This document shows positions 18,385 through 28,492 of a stretch of 64,000 nucleotides of DNA, piece by piece. The stretch covers positions 530,170-594,169 of the forward strand of contig NZ_QPII01000001.1 of the NCBI RefSeq assembly GCF_003336675.1. Direction: 5' to 3'. Within the stretch, counting starts at the first letter, position 1, and every line of letters begins with the position of its first letter. Both the position numbers and the translations under genes were made by a program. The notes under the pieces were generated by a model. It did not search any database and had not been told where the DNA came from. It worked only from the letters and a program-made list of their open reading frames with translations. Origin of the DNA: Billgrantia montanilacus (GTDB lineage: Bacteria; Pseudomonadota; Gammaproteobacteria; Pseudomonadales; Halomonadaceae).

Positions 18385-18429
18385 ACTGGCAAGGGGTGTG
18401 GCTATGGCGAGCGGCTGTCGGCGGCTCGC

Positions 18430-19032
18430 TCAACGAGCCAGCAGCTGTCCCAGCTCCGGGTCGCGGAAGGCGCGATCGAGCCCATTGCTCAGCAGGTCAT
18501 TGAGCATGCGAGCATTGGTATCGCGATCCGGGCGAAAGGCATAGCTCTGGGTGCGACGTGATGTGTAGGTGCCGGTATAGGTATTGCCGCCGTTGACCGC
18601 CTTGGCCTCGAATACCGCCTCAAGGCGGGCCTCGTCGATGACAGGCCGGCTGTCGCCACGTTCATACCCCAGATGCACCAGGGTGAGGGTCAGGCTTGGC
18701 CGGCCCTCCGCTGGTTCGGTGGTGGGGGAAAAGCCCATCTCCCGTACGGCCTGCTCGGCTTCGCGCTGTAGCCTGGGAACCAGCTCATGGGCGCTGACGG
18801 TGATGGTGGAGGTCGCCATGGCGCTGCCGCTACGGGTACCGATCACCTCGCTGTCGCGGTCATCCACAGCCATCACCGTGATGGCCTGGCCACCGCCGGT
18901 TGTCGGAACGTCGGCGGTACGCTGCGGATTCAGCTGGAGGTAGTGCGGGCTGGCACAGCCCGCCAGCAGGGCGCCAGCCAGTAGCAAGGCGGCGGCACGC
19001 AACGTCGTAAGGCGAAAGGGGCGTCGAATCAT
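18430..19032 (-). CDS. yajG: YajG family lipoprotein
   Basis: 200 residues. The signal sequence ends in the lipobox LLAGC, giving lipidated Cys26. The mature part has the YajG pattern VMAVDDRDSEVIGTRSG and a C-terminal RMLNDLLSNGLDRAFRDPEL. It is an outer-membrane lipoprotein of unknown role. It is convergent with tpm and divergent from the GNAT gene. Confidence 0.85.
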   Translation of the reverse strand: MIRRPFRLTTLRAAALLLAGALLAGCASPHYLQLNPQRTADVPTTGGGQAITVMAVDDRDSEVIGTRSGSAMATSTITVSAHELVPRLQREAEQAVREMGFSPTTEPAEGRPSLTLTLVHLGYERGDSRPVIDEARLEAVFEAKAVNGGNTYTGTYTSRRTQSYAFRPDRDTNARMLNDLLSNGLDRAFRDPELGQLLAR

Positions 19033-19218
19033 CTGGGACTCTCCTGGGCGATGATGGAGGGTGGCGATGGGGAAAGTAGAGCGCGAACATGACGATCGAG
19101 CGCATGGCAGTTAGCTGGCATAGGTGGCGAGTATAGCCGCGAGAAGGCCAACGGCAACAGCGTTGAGTGCGCCGGAGCCAGAGCGGTTACAATGGGCTCT
19201 CCTCCAAGGAGAGCGCTT

Positions 19219-19671
19219 ATGATCCGACCCGCAGCCAAGGTAGACATGCCGCAACTCGTCGATATCTGGTTGCGCGCCTCGCAGCTGGCCCACGACTTCA
19301 TTCCCGCCGAGTTCTGGACGCGCCGCGCCCACGACATGGCCACCCGCTATCTGCCCGGCGCCGAGACGCATGTACTGGAGCTGGGGGGCAGCGTCATCGG
19401 CTTCGCGGCTCTCAATGGCAATCATCTCGAGGCGCTGTTCATCGACCCGGATTACCAGCGCTTCGGCCATGGTACGCACTTGATGGCCCATGCCATGGCG
19501 TGCCGTGAGCGAATCACTCTGTGCGTCTATTCGCGCAACGTCCGTGCTGTCTCGTTCTACCGCCGTCTGGGGTTCCAGGTAGTGGAGGATCGTTTGGAGC
19601 CGGCAAGCGGCGAGAGCGAGACCCTGATGGCCTGGGCGCGCCAGCCCCGCACTGACAGCAGCGCCGACTGA
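19219..19671 (+). CDS. GNAT-family N-acetyltransferase (YjaB-like)
   Basis: 150 residues from the ATG at 19219, chosen because AAGGAGA sits 6 bases upstream; an earlier ATG at 19192 has no such signal. The pattern IRPAAKVDMPQLVDIWLRAS, ...LEALFIDPDYQRFGHGTHLM and VYSRNVRAVSFYRRLGFQVV covers the acetyl-CoA-binding motif (QRFGHG) and the usual C-terminal strand. It resembles E. coli YjaB. The substrate is unknown. Confidence 0.85.
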   Translation: MIRPAAKVDMPQLVDIWLRASQLAHDFIPAEFWTRRAHDMATRYLPGAETHVLELGGSVIGFAALNGNHLEALFIDPDYQRFGHGTHLMAHAMACRERITLCVYSRNVRAVSFYRRLGFQVVEDRLEPASGESETLMAWARQPRTDSSAD

Positions 19672-19690
19672 TCCTGCCTATCAGCCTGGC

Positions 19691-20785
19691 TCAGGCAGAC
19701 TCGAGTTCCTTCGGTTTGGTGGTACTGAGCTCGTCGGGGAACCGATGCCAGCGCCGTGGTACCGCGAACAGCCGCATGCCGCGGGTCAACCCGAGACGCT
19801 CGTAATCGGCATGGCGCACGGTTGCCAGCCATGGCTCGCCCAGCCAGTCGGCTTCCAGCTCCACCCTGACCTCGGCACCCACCGGCGATATCGCCGTTAC
19901 GGTAACCGGCATATGGGCGTTGGGGGTGGCAGCCTCCCTCAGTTCGACCTCATGTGGGCGCAGCAGCAGCTCTTCCGCGCCGTCGGCCAGGTCCACCGCC
20001 AGGCGGGCGTCACCGCAGGTCAGAACGCCATCTCTCACCGAGCCTTCCAGATGGTTCACATCTCCCAGGAACTCGAAGACGAAGCGATTGGTCGGCGCCC
20101 GGTAAAGCGTGTCCGGTGTGTCGATCTGTTCGATGCGCCCATTACTCATCACCACCACCCGGTCGGATAGCTCGAGGGCCTCCTCCTGGTCGTGGGTAAC
20201 GAAGACGCTGGTGAAATTGAGTTCGTCGTGCAGATGGCGCAGCCAGCGACGCAGTTCCTGGCGCACCTTGGCGTCCAGTGCGCCGAAGGGCTCGTCGAGC
20301 AGCAGCACCTCCGGGCGAAGGGCGAGAGCGCGGGCCAGCGAGACACGTTGCTGCTGGCCGCCGGAGAGCTGCGCGGGGTAGCGGTTTGCCAGCTGTTCGA
20401 GCTTGACCATCTCCAGCAGCCGATGGACTCGGGCACGGATCTCGCCGCTGGTGGGGCGGCTCTTCCGCGGCATCACGGTAAGACCGAAGGCCACGTTGTC
20501 GAACACGGTCATGTGACGGAACAGCGCGTAGTGCTGGAAGACGAAGCCGATGCGCCGGTCGCGGACGTGCAGGTTGGTCACGTCGCGATCGCCGAACAGG
20601 ATGCGCCCGGCAGGCTCACGATCGGCGGCTTCCAGGCCGGCAATGATACGCAGCAGGGTGGTCTTGCCGGAACCGGAGGGCCCCAGCAGGCCGATCAGCT
20701 CACCGTCACGGATGTCCAGGTTCACCGGCTCCAGGGCACGGCTCGTGCCGAAGTGCTTTGCTATGTTTTGAAGGCGGATGCTCAT
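19691..20785 (-). CDS. cysA: Sulfate/thiosulfate ABC transporter ATP-binding protein
   Basis: 364 residues from the ATG at 20785. Walker [12 protein letters not shown], signature [15 protein letters not shown], Walker [13 protein letters not shown] and H-loop [11 protein letters not shown] are intact; the C-terminal ~110 residues form the TOBE-like regulatory domain. It energises sulfate import. It is last in the sbp-cysT-cysW-cysA operon and overlaps cysW by 4 bases. Confidence 0.95.
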   Translation of the reverse strand: MSIRLQNIAKHFGTSRALEPVNLDIRDGELIGLLGPSGSGKTTLLRIIAGLEAADREPAGRILFGDRDVTNLHVRDRRIGFVFQHYALFRHMTVFDNVAFGLTVMPRKSRPTSGEIRARVHRLLEMVKLEQLANRYPAQLSGGQQQRVSLARALALRPEVLLLDEPFGALDAKVRQELRRWLRHLHDELNFTSVFVTHDQEEALELSDRVVVMSNGRIEQIDTPDTLYRAPTNRFVFEFLGDVNHLEGSVRDGVLTCGDARLAVDLADGAEELLLRPHEVELREAATPNAHMPVTVTAISPVGAEVRVELEADWLGEPWLATVRHADYERLGLTRGMRLFAVPRRWHRFPDELSTTKPKELESA

Positions 20786-21609
20786 GCGTGAACCTCCCGG
20801 CGCGCGGCGCGCCATTCCAGGCTGGCCTTGGCAACCAGCGTGAGCAGGGCGATGAAGGCCAGCAGCGATGCGCTGGCGAAGGCGCCCACGGTGTTGTAGT
20901 CCTGGTACAGCTGTTCCAGATGCAGGGGCAGGGTATTGGTCTGGCCGCGAATGGCCCCCGAGACCACCGAGACGGCGCCGAATTCGCCCACCGCACGGGC
21001 GTTGGTGAGAATCACGCCGTAGAGCAGCGCCCAGCGAATGTTGGGCAGTGTCACCCGGCGAAAGACCGTCCAGCCCGGCGCGCCCAGGGTCACGGCGGCT
21101 TCCTCTTCGCGGGAGCCCTGGGCCTGCATCAGCGGTATCAGTTCCCGCGCCACGAAGGGGCAGGTGACGAAGATGGTCACCATCAGGATGCCCGGCCAGG
21201 CGAACATCAGCTGGATATCGTAGCCGTCGAGCCAGCTGCCGAGCCAGCCGGTACGGCCATAGAGCAGCAGGTAGATCAGGCCGGCGACCACCGGCGAGAC
21301 CGCAAAGGGGATATCGATCAGGGTCTGCAGGATGCGTCGCCCGGGGAAGTTGAAACGGGTGACCAGCCACGCCAGCGCCACGCCGAACACCAGGCAGACG
21401 GGGATCGTCAGCAGGGCGATGAACAGGGTCAGGCCGATGGCCGCCACGGTGTACTCGTTGCTGACGTTGGCCCAGAACACCCCCACCCCCTGGGTGAAGG
21501 CCTGGGCGAAGATCGCCACCAGCGGCAGCAGCAGGAACAGTGCCGAAAATGCCAGGGCGAGGAACACGAGCAGGCGCCGAACCCGGGGCGCATCACCGAT
21601 TCGCTGCAT
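20782..21609 (-). CDS. cysW: Sulfate/thiosulfate ABC transporter permease CysW
   Basis: 275 residues from the ATG at 21609; the frame is open further upstream but that is shadow of cysT. About six membrane helices; the inner-membrane EAA loop is [25 protein letters not shown]. CysW-type residues follow ([37 protein letters not shown]). It pairs with CysT. Its start shares one base with the cysT stop (TGATG). Confidence 0.95.
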   Translation of the reverse strand: MQRIGDAPRVRRLLVFLALAFSALFLLLPLVAIFAQAFTQGVGVFWANVSNEYTVAAIGLTLFIALLTIPVCLVFGVALAWLVTRFNFPGRRILQTLIDIPFAVSPVVAGLIYLLLYGRTGWLGSWLDGYDIQLMFAWPGILMVTIFVTCPFVARELIPLMQAQGSREEEAAVTLGAPGWTVFRRVTLPNIRWALLYGVILTNARAVGEFGAVSVVSGAIRGQTNTLPLHLEQLYQDYNTVGAFASASLLAFIALLTLVAKASLEWRAARREVHA

Positions 21610-22466
21610 CAGCCGGCTCCTCCATGCAGCCGCTTGATGAAGCGGCCCTGCCAGATATTGATCACCAGCAGCAGGGCCAGCGAGACGAACAGCACCACCG
21701 AGGCGATGGCCGAGGCGCCGGCATAGTCGTACTCCTGCAGCTTGACGAAGATCATCAGGGCGGTGATCTCGGTTTCGTAGGGCATGTTGCCGGCGATGAA
21801 GATGATGGCGCCGAACTCCCCCAGCGAGCGTACGAAGGCGAGCCCGGTGCCGGTGACCAGTGCCGGCCACAGGTGGGGCAGGATCACGCGGCGAAAGGCC
21901 GTGCCGTCCGAGGCGCCCAGGGTCAGGGCGGCTTCATCCACCTCGTGGGGCAGGTCTTCCAGCACCGGCTGCACCGTGCGTACCACGAAGGGAATGCTGG
22001 TGAAGGCCATGGCCAGGGCGATACCGACCCAGGTATAGGCGACCTGGAAGCCCAGTGGCTCGAGCAACCGCCCCATCCAGCCGTTGCTGGAGTAGAGCGT
22101 TGCCAGGGTAATGCCGGCAACGGCGGTAGGCAGCGCGAAAGGCAGGTCCATCAGGGCGTCCAGCAGCCGCTTGCCAGGAAATTCGTAGCGCACCAGCACC
22201 CAGGCCAGCAGTAGCCCGAAGGCGCCGTTGACCAGGGCGGCCACCGCGGCGGCACCGATGGTGACCGTGTAGCTGGCCACCACCCGGCCCTCGGTGATGA
22301 TCGCCCAGTACTCGGCCAGGCTGAGCCCTGCCAACTGACCGAACAGCCCGGTCAGCGGCAGCAGCAGCACCAGCGAGATGAACATCAGGCTGATGCCGAG
22401 CGAAAGACCGAAGCCTGGCAGCACCCGCTTGGGGGCGCTGCCGGCGCGAGTGGCGAGCGTGATCAT
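21609..22466 (-). CDS. cysT: Sulfate/thiosulfate ABC transporter permease CysT
   Basis: 285 residues, six membrane segments, with the EAA-loop DEAALTLGASDGTAFRRVILPHLWPA and a long permease signature GEFGAIIFIAGNMPYETEI. It forms the membrane channel with CysW. It overlaps sbp upstream and cysW downstream by single bases, indicating tight translational coupling. Confidence 0.95.
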   Translation of the reverse strand: MITLATRAGSAPKRVLPGFGLSLGISLMFISLVLLLPLTGLFGQLAGLSLAEYWAIITEGRVVASYTVTIGAAAVAALVNGAFGLLLAWVLVRYEFPGKRLLDALMDLPFALPTAVAGITLATLYSSNGWMGRLLEPLGFQVAYTWVGIALAMAFTSIPFVVRTVQPVLEDLPHEVDEAALTLGASDGTAFRRVILPHLWPALVTGTGLAFVRSLGEFGAIIFIAGNMPYETEITALMIFVKLQEYDYAGASAIASVVLFVSLALLLVINIWQGRFIKRLHGGAG

Positions 22467-23485
22467 CAGCGGCGCTGTAACTGGTCCAGCAGGGCGCCGC
22501 CGGCGAAGTGCTCATCCATGGCCTGCTCCCAGCCCCCGACGATATCCTCGACCCGCAGCAGCTCGGTTTCCGGGAACTGGTCGGCGAATTCCTCCACGAT
22601 TGCCTCGTGATGGACGCGATAGTTGAAGTCGGCCAGCATGCGCTGGGCCTCTTCGCTGTAGAGGTATTCGACATAGGCCTGGGCAAGGTCCTGAGTGCCG
22701 TTGCGCTCGGCATTGGGTTCGACCACCGCCACCGGGAATTCGGCGAGGATGCTGACCGGCGGCACGATGACCTCATAGTCATCCTGGCCATACTCGCCGC
22801 GGATGTTGTTGACCTCGGATTCGAAGCTGATCAGCACGTCGCCGATGCCGCGCTCGATGAAGCTGGTGGTGGCGCCGCGGCCGCCGGTGTCGAACACCGC
22901 CACGTTGCGCAGGAAGGTGCGCATGAAGTCGTGGATCTGCTCCTCGTCGCCATCGAAGTGCTGCTGGGCAAAGCCCCAGGCGGCCAGGTAGGTGTAACGG
23001 CCGTTACCGGAGGTCTTGGGGTTGGGGAAGACCATCTTGACGTCTTCCCTCACCAGGTCGTCCCAGCTCTCGATGCCCTTGGGGTTGTCCTTGCGCACCA
23101 GAAACGCCGTGGTGGAGTAGTAGGGCGAGGCATTGTTGGGCAGTTGCTGCTGCCAGTCCTCGGCCACGAGCCCGGCATCGGCGAGCACCTGGACATCGGT
23201 CACCTGGTTGTAGGTCACCACGTCGGCGCGCAGTCCCTGAAGGATGGCGCGGGCCTGGGCGGAGGAGCCACCGTGGGACTGCTGAATGGCGATCTCTTCG
23301 CCCTGCTCGGCCTGCCACCAGTCGCGGAATTCCGGATTGATGGCGGAGAAGAGCTCGCGGGCGATGTCATAGGAGGAGTTGAGAATCTCGCGCTCGGCGG
23401 CCATGGCCGGGGTGGCCAGGCTGACCCCCAAGGCAACGACAAGCGCGGTGCGGCGAACGGTTGACAGCAGTTGCATGCGAGACAC
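22466..23485 (-). CDS. sbp: Sulfate-binding periplasmic protein
   Basis: 339 residues. The signal peptide ends near LATPAMA|AE. The mature protein starts with the sulfate-binding family [11 protein letters not shown] and has [39 protein letters not shown] and a C-terminal YLYSEEAQ. It captures sulfate or thiosulfate for CysTWA. It is first in the operon; cysB, the likely activator, is in this same window at 51012. It diverges from rpe across 183 bases. Confidence 0.94.
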   Translation of the reverse strand: MSRMQLLSTVRRTALVVALGVSLATPAMAAEREILNSSYDIARELFSAINPEFRDWWQAEQGEEIAIQQSHGGSSAQARAILQGLRADVVTYNQVTDVQVLADAGLVAEDWQQQLPNNASPYYSTTAFLVRKDNPKGIESWDDLVREDVKMVFPNPKTSGNGRYTYLAAWGFAQQHFDGDEEQIHDFMRTFLRNVAVFDTGGRGATTSFIERGIGDVLISFESEVNNIRGEYGQDDYEVIVPPVSILAEFPVAVVEPNAERNGTQDLAQAYVEYLYSEEAQRMLADFNYRVHHEAIVEEFADQFPETELLRVEDIVGGWEQAMDEHFAGGALLDQLQRR

Positions 23486-23668
23486 TCCAATAAGAACACA
23501 GTGATGATAAGGTTAAATCTGACAATGGGGAATTACAATCATGGTTTTTATTCGTTTTCGAAATATGACTGTGGCGAATTTCTCCCCCCTGCGGCCCATT
23601 CCCCCGTTGCTGGTGGTTCCTGCTAGAATGCGGGCCTCTCTCTTTCCGAGCGATAGCCTGGACATCCC

Positions 23669-24382
23669 ATGACCGACGCGACCCGCGATTTTCTCATTGC
23701 CCCCTCCATTCTCTCCGCCGACTTCGCCCGCCTGGGCGAGGAAGTGGATAACGTATTGGCTGCCGGGGCCGATATCGTCCATTTCGACGTCATGGACAAC
23801 CACTACGTGCCCAACCTGACCATTGGGCCCATGGTCTGCGAGGCGCTGCGCAAACATGGCGTCACTGCGCCCATCGATGCTCACCTGATGGTCAAGCCGG
23901 TGGATCGGCTGATCGGCGACTTCATCGACGCCGGCGCCACCTACATCACCTTCCACCCCGAGGCCTCCGATCACATCGACCGCTCGCTGCAGCTGATTCG
24001 TGACGGCGGCTGCAAGGCCGGTCTGGTGTTCAACCCGGCGACACCGCTCTTCTACCTCGACTACGTGATGGACAAGGTCGACATGATCCTGCTGATGAGC
24101 GTCAATCCGGGGTTTGGCGGCCAGGCCTTCCTGCCGGGCACCCTGGACAAGCTGCGCGAGGCACGTCGACGTATTGACGCCTCGGGGCGGGCGATTCGCC
24201 TCGAGATCGACGGTGGGGTCAAGGTCGACAACATCGCCGAGATCGCTGCGGCCGGCGCCGACACCTTCGTGGCCGGCTCCGCGATCTTCAAGGCCGCCAA
24301 CGCTGCCGACTCGCATCGCTACGACAGCGTGCTCCGCGACTTCCGCGAGCAGTTGGCCACGGTGCAGGCCGGCGAGCGGTGA
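23669..24382 (+). CDS. rpe: Ribulose-phosphate 3-epimerase
   Basis: 237 residues, a TIM barrel with [17 protein letters not shown], the metal-site [27 protein letters not shown] and [28 protein letters not shown]. It interconverts ribulose-5-P and xylulose-5-P. In many relatives rpe-gph-trpE are adjacent; here a GIY-YIG gene is inserted between rpe and gph. The stop overlaps the next start (GTGA). Confidence 0.97.
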   Translation: MTDATRDFLIAPSILSADFARLGEEVDNVLAAGADIVHFDVMDNHYVPNLTIGPMVCEALRKHGVTAPIDAHLMVKPVDRLIGDFIDAGATYITFHPEASDHIDRSLQLIRDGGCKAGLVFNPATPLFYLDYVMDKVDMILLMSVNPGFGGQAFLPGTLDKLREARRRIDASGRAIRLEIDGGVKVDNIAEIAAAGADTFVAGSAIFKAANAADSHRYDSVLRDFREQLATVQAGER

Positions 24383-24672
24383 ACACGGAAGCACCACTGT
24401 GGTACCTCTATATGCTCGAGACGCCTCGAGGCGCGCTCTATACCGGCATCACCACCGACGTCGCCCGACGCGTGGCTCAGCATGAGGCAGGGCGGGGCGC
24501 CAAGGCCTTGCGCGGGCGTGGGCCGCTTACGCTAGTGCATCACGAGGCGGTAGGCATCCACGGAGATGCGCTGCGGCTCGAGGCGGAGGTCAAGCGACTC
24601 TCGGCGGTGGGCAAGCGCAGTTGGATCAAGAACCGGCAGGTCAGCGAGGAAACCTCATGCACCCGATCCTGA
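24379..24672 (+). CDS. GIY-YIG nuclease-superfamily protein (YhbQ-like)
   Basis: 97 residues starting at GTG 24379, overlapping the rpe stop. The GIY-YIG core is [31 protein letters not shown] (Tyr pair and Arg), with a later catalytic-position Glu in [10 protein letters not shown] and LVHHE. It belongs to the small single-domain UPF0213/YhbQ type, of uncertain DNA-repair role. Its end overlaps the gph start by 16 bases. Confidence 0.85.
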   Translation: MNTEAPLWYLYMLETPRGALYTGITTDVARRVAQHEAGRGAKALRGRGPLTLVHHEAVGIHGDALRLEAEVKRLSAVGKRSWIKNRQVSEETSCTRS

Positions 24673-25322
24673 AGGACATCCGCCTGGTGGCGTTCGACCT
24701 CGACGGCACCCTGGTCGATTCCGTACCCGACCTGGCGGCCGCCGTGGACAGGGTGTTGGGTGAACTCGGTCTGCCGCCGGCCGGCGAAGCGAAGGTAACG
24801 GCGTGGGTTGGCAACGGTTCGTTCACGCTGGTGGAGCGAGCGCTGGCCGATGCACTGGGCGAGTCGCCCGGGGCCCAAGCGCTCGACGCGGGACATCGAC
24901 GCTTCCTTTACTACTACGGGCAGGACCCGGGGTCGCGCACGCGCCTCTATCCCGGGGTGCGTGAGGGGCTGGACGACCTCAAGGCTGCCGGGCTGCTCCT
25001 GGCCCTGGTGACCAATAAGCCCTACGCCTTTATCGAGCCGATCATGGAGCAGTTCGGCCTCGAGCGGCATTTCGCCCTCGCGCTGGGCGGGGATTCTCTG
25101 GAACGGAAAAAACCGGATCCGGCACCGCTGCTTCACGTGGCGGCCTATTTCGACGTGCCGCCATCGGCCTGCCTGATGGTGGGAGATTCACGCCATGATA
25201 TTGCCGCCGGTCGCGCGGCCGGTTTTCGAACCCTGGCGGTCCCCTACGGTTACAATCATGGCGAACCGGTGCAGGATAGCCGTCCCGACGGCCTGGTTGA
25301 TTCACTGGCGGAACTCGTTTAG
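24657..25322 (+). CDS. gph: Phosphoglycolate phosphatase
   Basis: 221 residues from the ATG at 24657, with GCGAGGA 7 bases upstream. HAD motif I is [10 protein letters not shown], motif II VTNKP, motif [11 protein letters not shown], motif [11 protein letters not shown]. It dephosphorylates 2-phosphoglycolate. It lies in the conserved rpe-gph-trpE run and starts inside the end of the GIY-YIG gene. Confidence 0.93.
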   Translation: MHPILKDIRLVAFDLDGTLVDSVPDLAAAVDRVLGELGLPPAGEAKVTAWVGNGSFTLVERALADALGESPGAQALDAGHRRFLYYYGQDPGSRTRLYPGVREGLDDLKAAGLLLALVTNKPYAFIEPIMEQFGLERHFALALGGDSLERKKPDPAPLLHVAAYFDVPPSACLMVGDSRHDIAAGRAAGFRTLAVPYGYNHGEPVQDSRPDGLVDSLAELV

Positions 25323-25391
25323 GGTCGATTTTCGACCTCTATCAATGACCTCGGATTCATTCCGTTTGCCTATCCTGCGGGACACGTTTCG

Positions 25392-25518
25392 ATGGACAGC
25401 ATGATGCTGCATGACCCCTCCTCTACACGTGGCAGCCTTCGCCCGGCCGCTACCTTGATGGTGTCGTTTGTTGCCGAGTCTGCCGGTTGGCGATGGTGAT
25501 GCTCACTCGAGCATTGCC
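25392..25518 (+). promoter_or_regulatory. Possible trpE leader: Trp-ended short ORF and overlapping hairpin
   Basis: An ORF can start at 25392, 25401 or 25458 and ends MVSFVAESAGWRW with two Trp codons just before the TGA at 25497. A 10-bp imperfect hairpin overlaps the last Trp codon (GGTGATGCTC at 25495-25504 with GAGCATTGCC at 25509-25518). No T-run follows, so classical termination is not shown. The pattern could be chance. Confidence 0.3.
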
Positions 25519-25559
25519 CGTACTTCACCCGACACCGTCCTTACTTCGAGGAAATCGTC

Positions 25560-27056
25560 ATGATGACGCCCGAACGTTTCCGTGCGCTGGCCGATGCCGG
25601 CTACAATCGCATTCCAGTCACCCGCGAAGTGCTGGCCGATCTCGACACTCCGCTCTCCACCTACATGAAGCTGGCCGACGAACCCTGGACGTTTCTGCTT
25701 GAGTCGGTGCAGGGGGGCGAGAAGTGGGGGCGCTATTCGATCATTGGTTTGCCCTGCCAGGAGCGAATCGAAGTGCGTGGCTTCAGCGTCAGCCGTTTCC
25801 TGGGCGACGAGTGCCAGGGGACGATCGAAGTGGAAGATCCGCTGAGCTGGATCGAGGAGTTTCATGCCGGCTTCAAGGTGCCACGGCTGGACGATCAGCC
25901 CCGCTTCGATGGCGGCCTGGTGGGTTACTTCGGCTACGACACCATCCGCTACATCGAGCCACGCCTGCGTGGCCCCCATGTGGCCGCCAAGCCGGACCCG
26001 CTTGGGGTTCCCGACATCCTGCTGATGGTCTGCGACGATCTGGTGGTGTTCGATAACCTCTCGGGCCGGTTGACACTCTGGACCCATGCCCACCCCGCAG
26101 AGTCGGGCGCCTATGAGGCGGCGGTCGAGCGGCTGCGTCAGCTCGAGATTCGCCTGCGCAGTGCCACGCTCAACACTACCAGCCCCGGCACCGGGCGAAG
26201 CGCGGTGGAGGAGGGGCATTTCACCTCCGGCTTTACCGAATCGGGCTTCAAGTCGGCGGTGGAGACGATCAAGGAGTACGTGCTGGCCGGTGACGTCATG
26301 CAGTGCGTGCCGTCGCAGCGCATGTCGATTCCCTACCAGGCCTCGCCGCTGGATCTCTATCGCGCGTTGCGAAGTCTCAATCCCTCGCCCTACATGTTCT
26401 TTTTCAATCTCGACGACCACCATGTGGTGGGCTCATCGCCGGAGATCCTCACCCGCCTGGAAGATGGGGAAGTGACGGTGCGCCCGATCGCCGGCACCCG
26501 GGTGCGGGGCAAGACCGAGGAGGAGGACCGTGAGCTGGAAGCCGACCTGCTGGGCGATCCCAAGGAGATCGCCGAGCACCTGATGCTGATCGACCTGGGG
26601 CGCAACGACGTGGGGCGTATCAGCGAGACGGGCTCCGTGGTGGTGACCGACCAGATGGCCGTAGAGCGCTACTCCCACGTGATGCACATCGTTTCCAACG
26701 TCACCGGACGGCTGCGGCCGGGGCTTTCCGCCATGGATGTGCTGCGTGCCACCTTCCCGGCGGGCACGCTCTCCGGTGCGCCCAAGATTCGCGCCATGGA
26801 GATCATCGACGAACTGGAGCCGGTCAAGCGTGGCGTCTACTCCGGTGCGGTGGGCTATCTCTCGTGGCACGGCAACATGGATACCGCCATCGCCATTCGC
26901 ACCGCGGTGATCAAGGACGGGGTGCTGCACGTGCAGGCCGGGGCGGGTATCGTCGCGGACTCGGTGCCCGAGATGGAGTGGCAGGAAACCCTCAACAAGG
27001 GGCGCGCGATTTTCCGTGCGGTGGCCATGGCCGAGAAGGGGCTGGATAACCTCTAG
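25560..27056 (+). CDS. trpE: Anthranilate synthase component I
   Basis: 498 residues. The N-terminal [18 protein letters not shown] carries the LLES tryptophan-feedback motif. The chorismate-binding domain has the TrpE-type [11 protein letters not shown] (pabB at 52744 has PIKGT instead) and [15 protein letters not shown]. It makes anthranilate with TrpG. It is separated from trpG by a divergent binding-protein gene. The region upstream holds a possible Trp leader. Confidence 0.97.
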   Translation: MMTPERFRALADAGYNRIPVTREVLADLDTPLSTYMKLADEPWTFLLESVQGGEKWGRYSIIGLPCQERIEVRGFSVSRFLGDECQGTIEVEDPLSWIEEFHAGFKVPRLDDQPRFDGGLVGYFGYDTIRYIEPRLRGPHVAAKPDPLGVPDILLMVCDDLVVFDNLSGRLTLWTHAHPAESGAYEAAVERLRQLEIRLRSATLNTTSPGTGRSAVEEGHFTSGFTESGFKSAVETIKEYVLAGDVMQCVPSQRMSIPYQASPLDLYRALRSLNPSPYMFFFNLDDHHVVGSSPEILTRLEDGEVTVRPIAGTRVRGKTEEEDRELEADLLGDPKEIAEHLMLIDLGRNDVGRISETGSVVVTDQMAVERYSHVMHIVSNVTGRLRPGLSAMDVLRATFPAGTLSGAPKIRAMEIIDELEPVKRGVYSGAVGYLSWHGNMDTAIAIRTAVIKDGVLHVQAGAGIVADSVPEMEWQETLNKGRAIFRAVAMAEKGLDNL

Positions 27057-27145
27057 GCAGGAGTTAGGCAGGAGTCAGGCAGGGGCCTCTGCAGATGTCA
27101 TGCCCAACCGACGGCGGCCGCCGGGGCCGCCTCAATCATCCTGGC

Positions 27146-28123
27146 TTACGCCTCCTCGGCTTCCTGCTCCTCCCTACTTTCGTCTGCGCCTTCTTCGTCC
27201 TCTTCGTCTTCACTTTCCTCCTCCCCGAGCAGTGCCGTTCGGATCAGCGCAGCGTTGTGACGCATCAGCGAGAAATAGTCGCCCGCCTCTCCGTCCGATT
27301 CGCTCAGTGAGTCGACGTAGAGCGGGCCCGCTACGGCGGCGCCGGTCTCGGAAGCGATGCCACTGACGTGCCGGTCGGAAATGGTGCTTTCCCAGAAAAG
27401 AGCGGCCGGCCGGCTCTCGCTGACCAGGTCGATGATTCGCATCACCTGCTGTGGGGAGCCCTCCGTTTCGGTATTGATGCCCCAGACCCCATCATGGCGG
27501 AAGCCATAGGCATCGGCAAAATAGACGAAGGCGGCCTCGCTGGTGATCAGCAGACGCTCGCCTTCAGGAATGTCCTCGAGCTTTGCCGATATTTCCTTGT
27601 GTAACCCTGCGAGGGTTTCGCGGGCCTTGTCGGCCCGGGAATGGAAGTTGTCGGCGGCCTCCGGATGCAGGTCGGCCAGTGTTTCTGCAATAACTTGAAC
27701 ATAGGCCGCGGCCGCACGCGGGTCCATCCACAGGTGCGGGTCCGGCTCGCCGGCGTATTCACCGGTGACGATGGGCAGGGTCGGGTATTCGGATGCCTCC
27801 GCCAGCGGGATCATGGGGGCCTGATTGCCAACGGTGGCATACACCTGGCGCATCCACTGTTCCAGCCGGTAGCCGTTGTAGAACACCAGCTCGGCATCCT
27901 CCAGGGCGATGAAGTTGTTGGGGGTCAGCTCCCATTCGTGGACTTCAGCCCCGGGAGGGGTGAGTGTCACAAGGCGAATGTCATCGCCCCCGACCTGGGC
28001 TACGAGATCGCCGAGAATCGAGAAGGTGGCGACCACCTTGGGGGATGCTGCTACCTGGGTGGCGCCGGCCATGGCAGCCAGGGGCAGGGCCAGCCAGAGC
28101 AGGGCGTGGCGAGATGAGCGCAT
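27146..28123 (-). CDS. Metal ABC transporter substrate-binding protein (TroA/PsaA type) with an acidic tail
   Basis: 325 residues with a signal peptide (ending near QVAAS). Metal ligands expected of the cluster 9 family are visible: His in GAEVHEWE, His in DPHLWMD, a Glu in LITSEAAFVYFADAYG and a late Asp in YVDSLSESDG. The Glu at the third position is the manganese-type PsaA pattern rather than the zinc type. The last ~25 residues are a Glu/Asp run. No permease or ATPase is adjacent, so it is an orphan here; AAGGAGA lies before the ATG. Confidence 0.85.
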   Translation of the reverse strand: MRSSRHALLWLALPLAAMAGATQVAASPKVVATFSILGDLVAQVGGDDIRLVTLTPPGAEVHEWELTPNNFIALEDAELVFYNGYRLEQWMRQVYATVGNQAPMIPLAEASEYPTLPIVTGEYAGEPDPHLWMDPRAAAAYVQVIAETLADLHPEAADNFHSRADKARETLAGLHKEISAKLEDIPEGERLLITSEAAFVYFADAYGFRHDGVWGINTETEGSPQQVMRIIDLVSESRPAALFWESTISDRHVSGIASETGAAVAGPLYVDSLSESDGEAGDYFSLMRHNAALIRTALLGEEESEDEEDEEGADESREEQEAEEA

Positions 28124-28281
28124 CGTAAATCTCCTTTTTGCGGTAGCGCATTGGCTCGATGATAGAGACTGTGGCCTAGCCTGGCCAGGCGTGCCGCGTT
28201 ACGAGAGGTAGGCTTCCGTCGATGACGCCATGACCCACCGGCGGATTGACAGCCAGCCCGGCACAACGGCACTATTGCGAC

Positions 28282-28332
28282 ATGACATCACCAGATCACA
28301 TGCATTCGAGCCGGACGTGGTGGCGCTCCTGA
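28282..28332 (+). CDS. trpL: Trp leader peptide (trpL) of trpGDC
   Basis: A 16-codon ORF MTSPDHMHSSRTWWRS with tandem Trp codons (28318-28323) four codons from the stop region. An internal ATG at 28300 would give 10 residues (MHSSRTWWRS). It sits in the gap before trpG and is followed by competing hairpins, as in other trp attenuators. Too short for ordinary gene callers. Shine-Dalgarno is weak. Confidence 0.8.
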   Translation: MTSPDHMHSSRTWWRS

Positions 28333-28389
28333 AGCGGGGCGGCATACCTGTGTCTTGAATGACCATGCCGCCGTCGGGGCGGCATTTTT
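28324..28389 (+). promoter_or_regulatory. Trp attenuator (1:2, 2:3 and 3:4 stems)
   Basis: Segment 1:2: CGCTCC (28324-28329) with GGGGCG (28336-28341), including one G-U pair. Segment 2:3 antiterminator: GGCGGCAT (28338-28345) with ATGCCGCC (28365-28372). Segment 3:4 terminator: the same ATGCCGCC with GGCGGCAT (28378-28385) followed by five T (28385-28389). The ribosome would stall at the two Trp codons on segment 1 when tryptophan is scarce, allowing the antiterminator. Confidence 0.8.
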
Positions 28390-28492
28390 GTGCCTGGTGA
28401 CCCCTGCACGGCTGGCGTGAGCAACGAGCCCGAGCTGGTTAACTTCTGCGAGGCCAATGGCCACCTGCAACAGAAACAGGACTACTACCGCC

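Noticed and set aside
20786..21370. An N-terminal extension of cysA
   Set aside because: It overlaps cysW in another frame and is low-complexity; the ATG at 20785 gives the normal CysA length.
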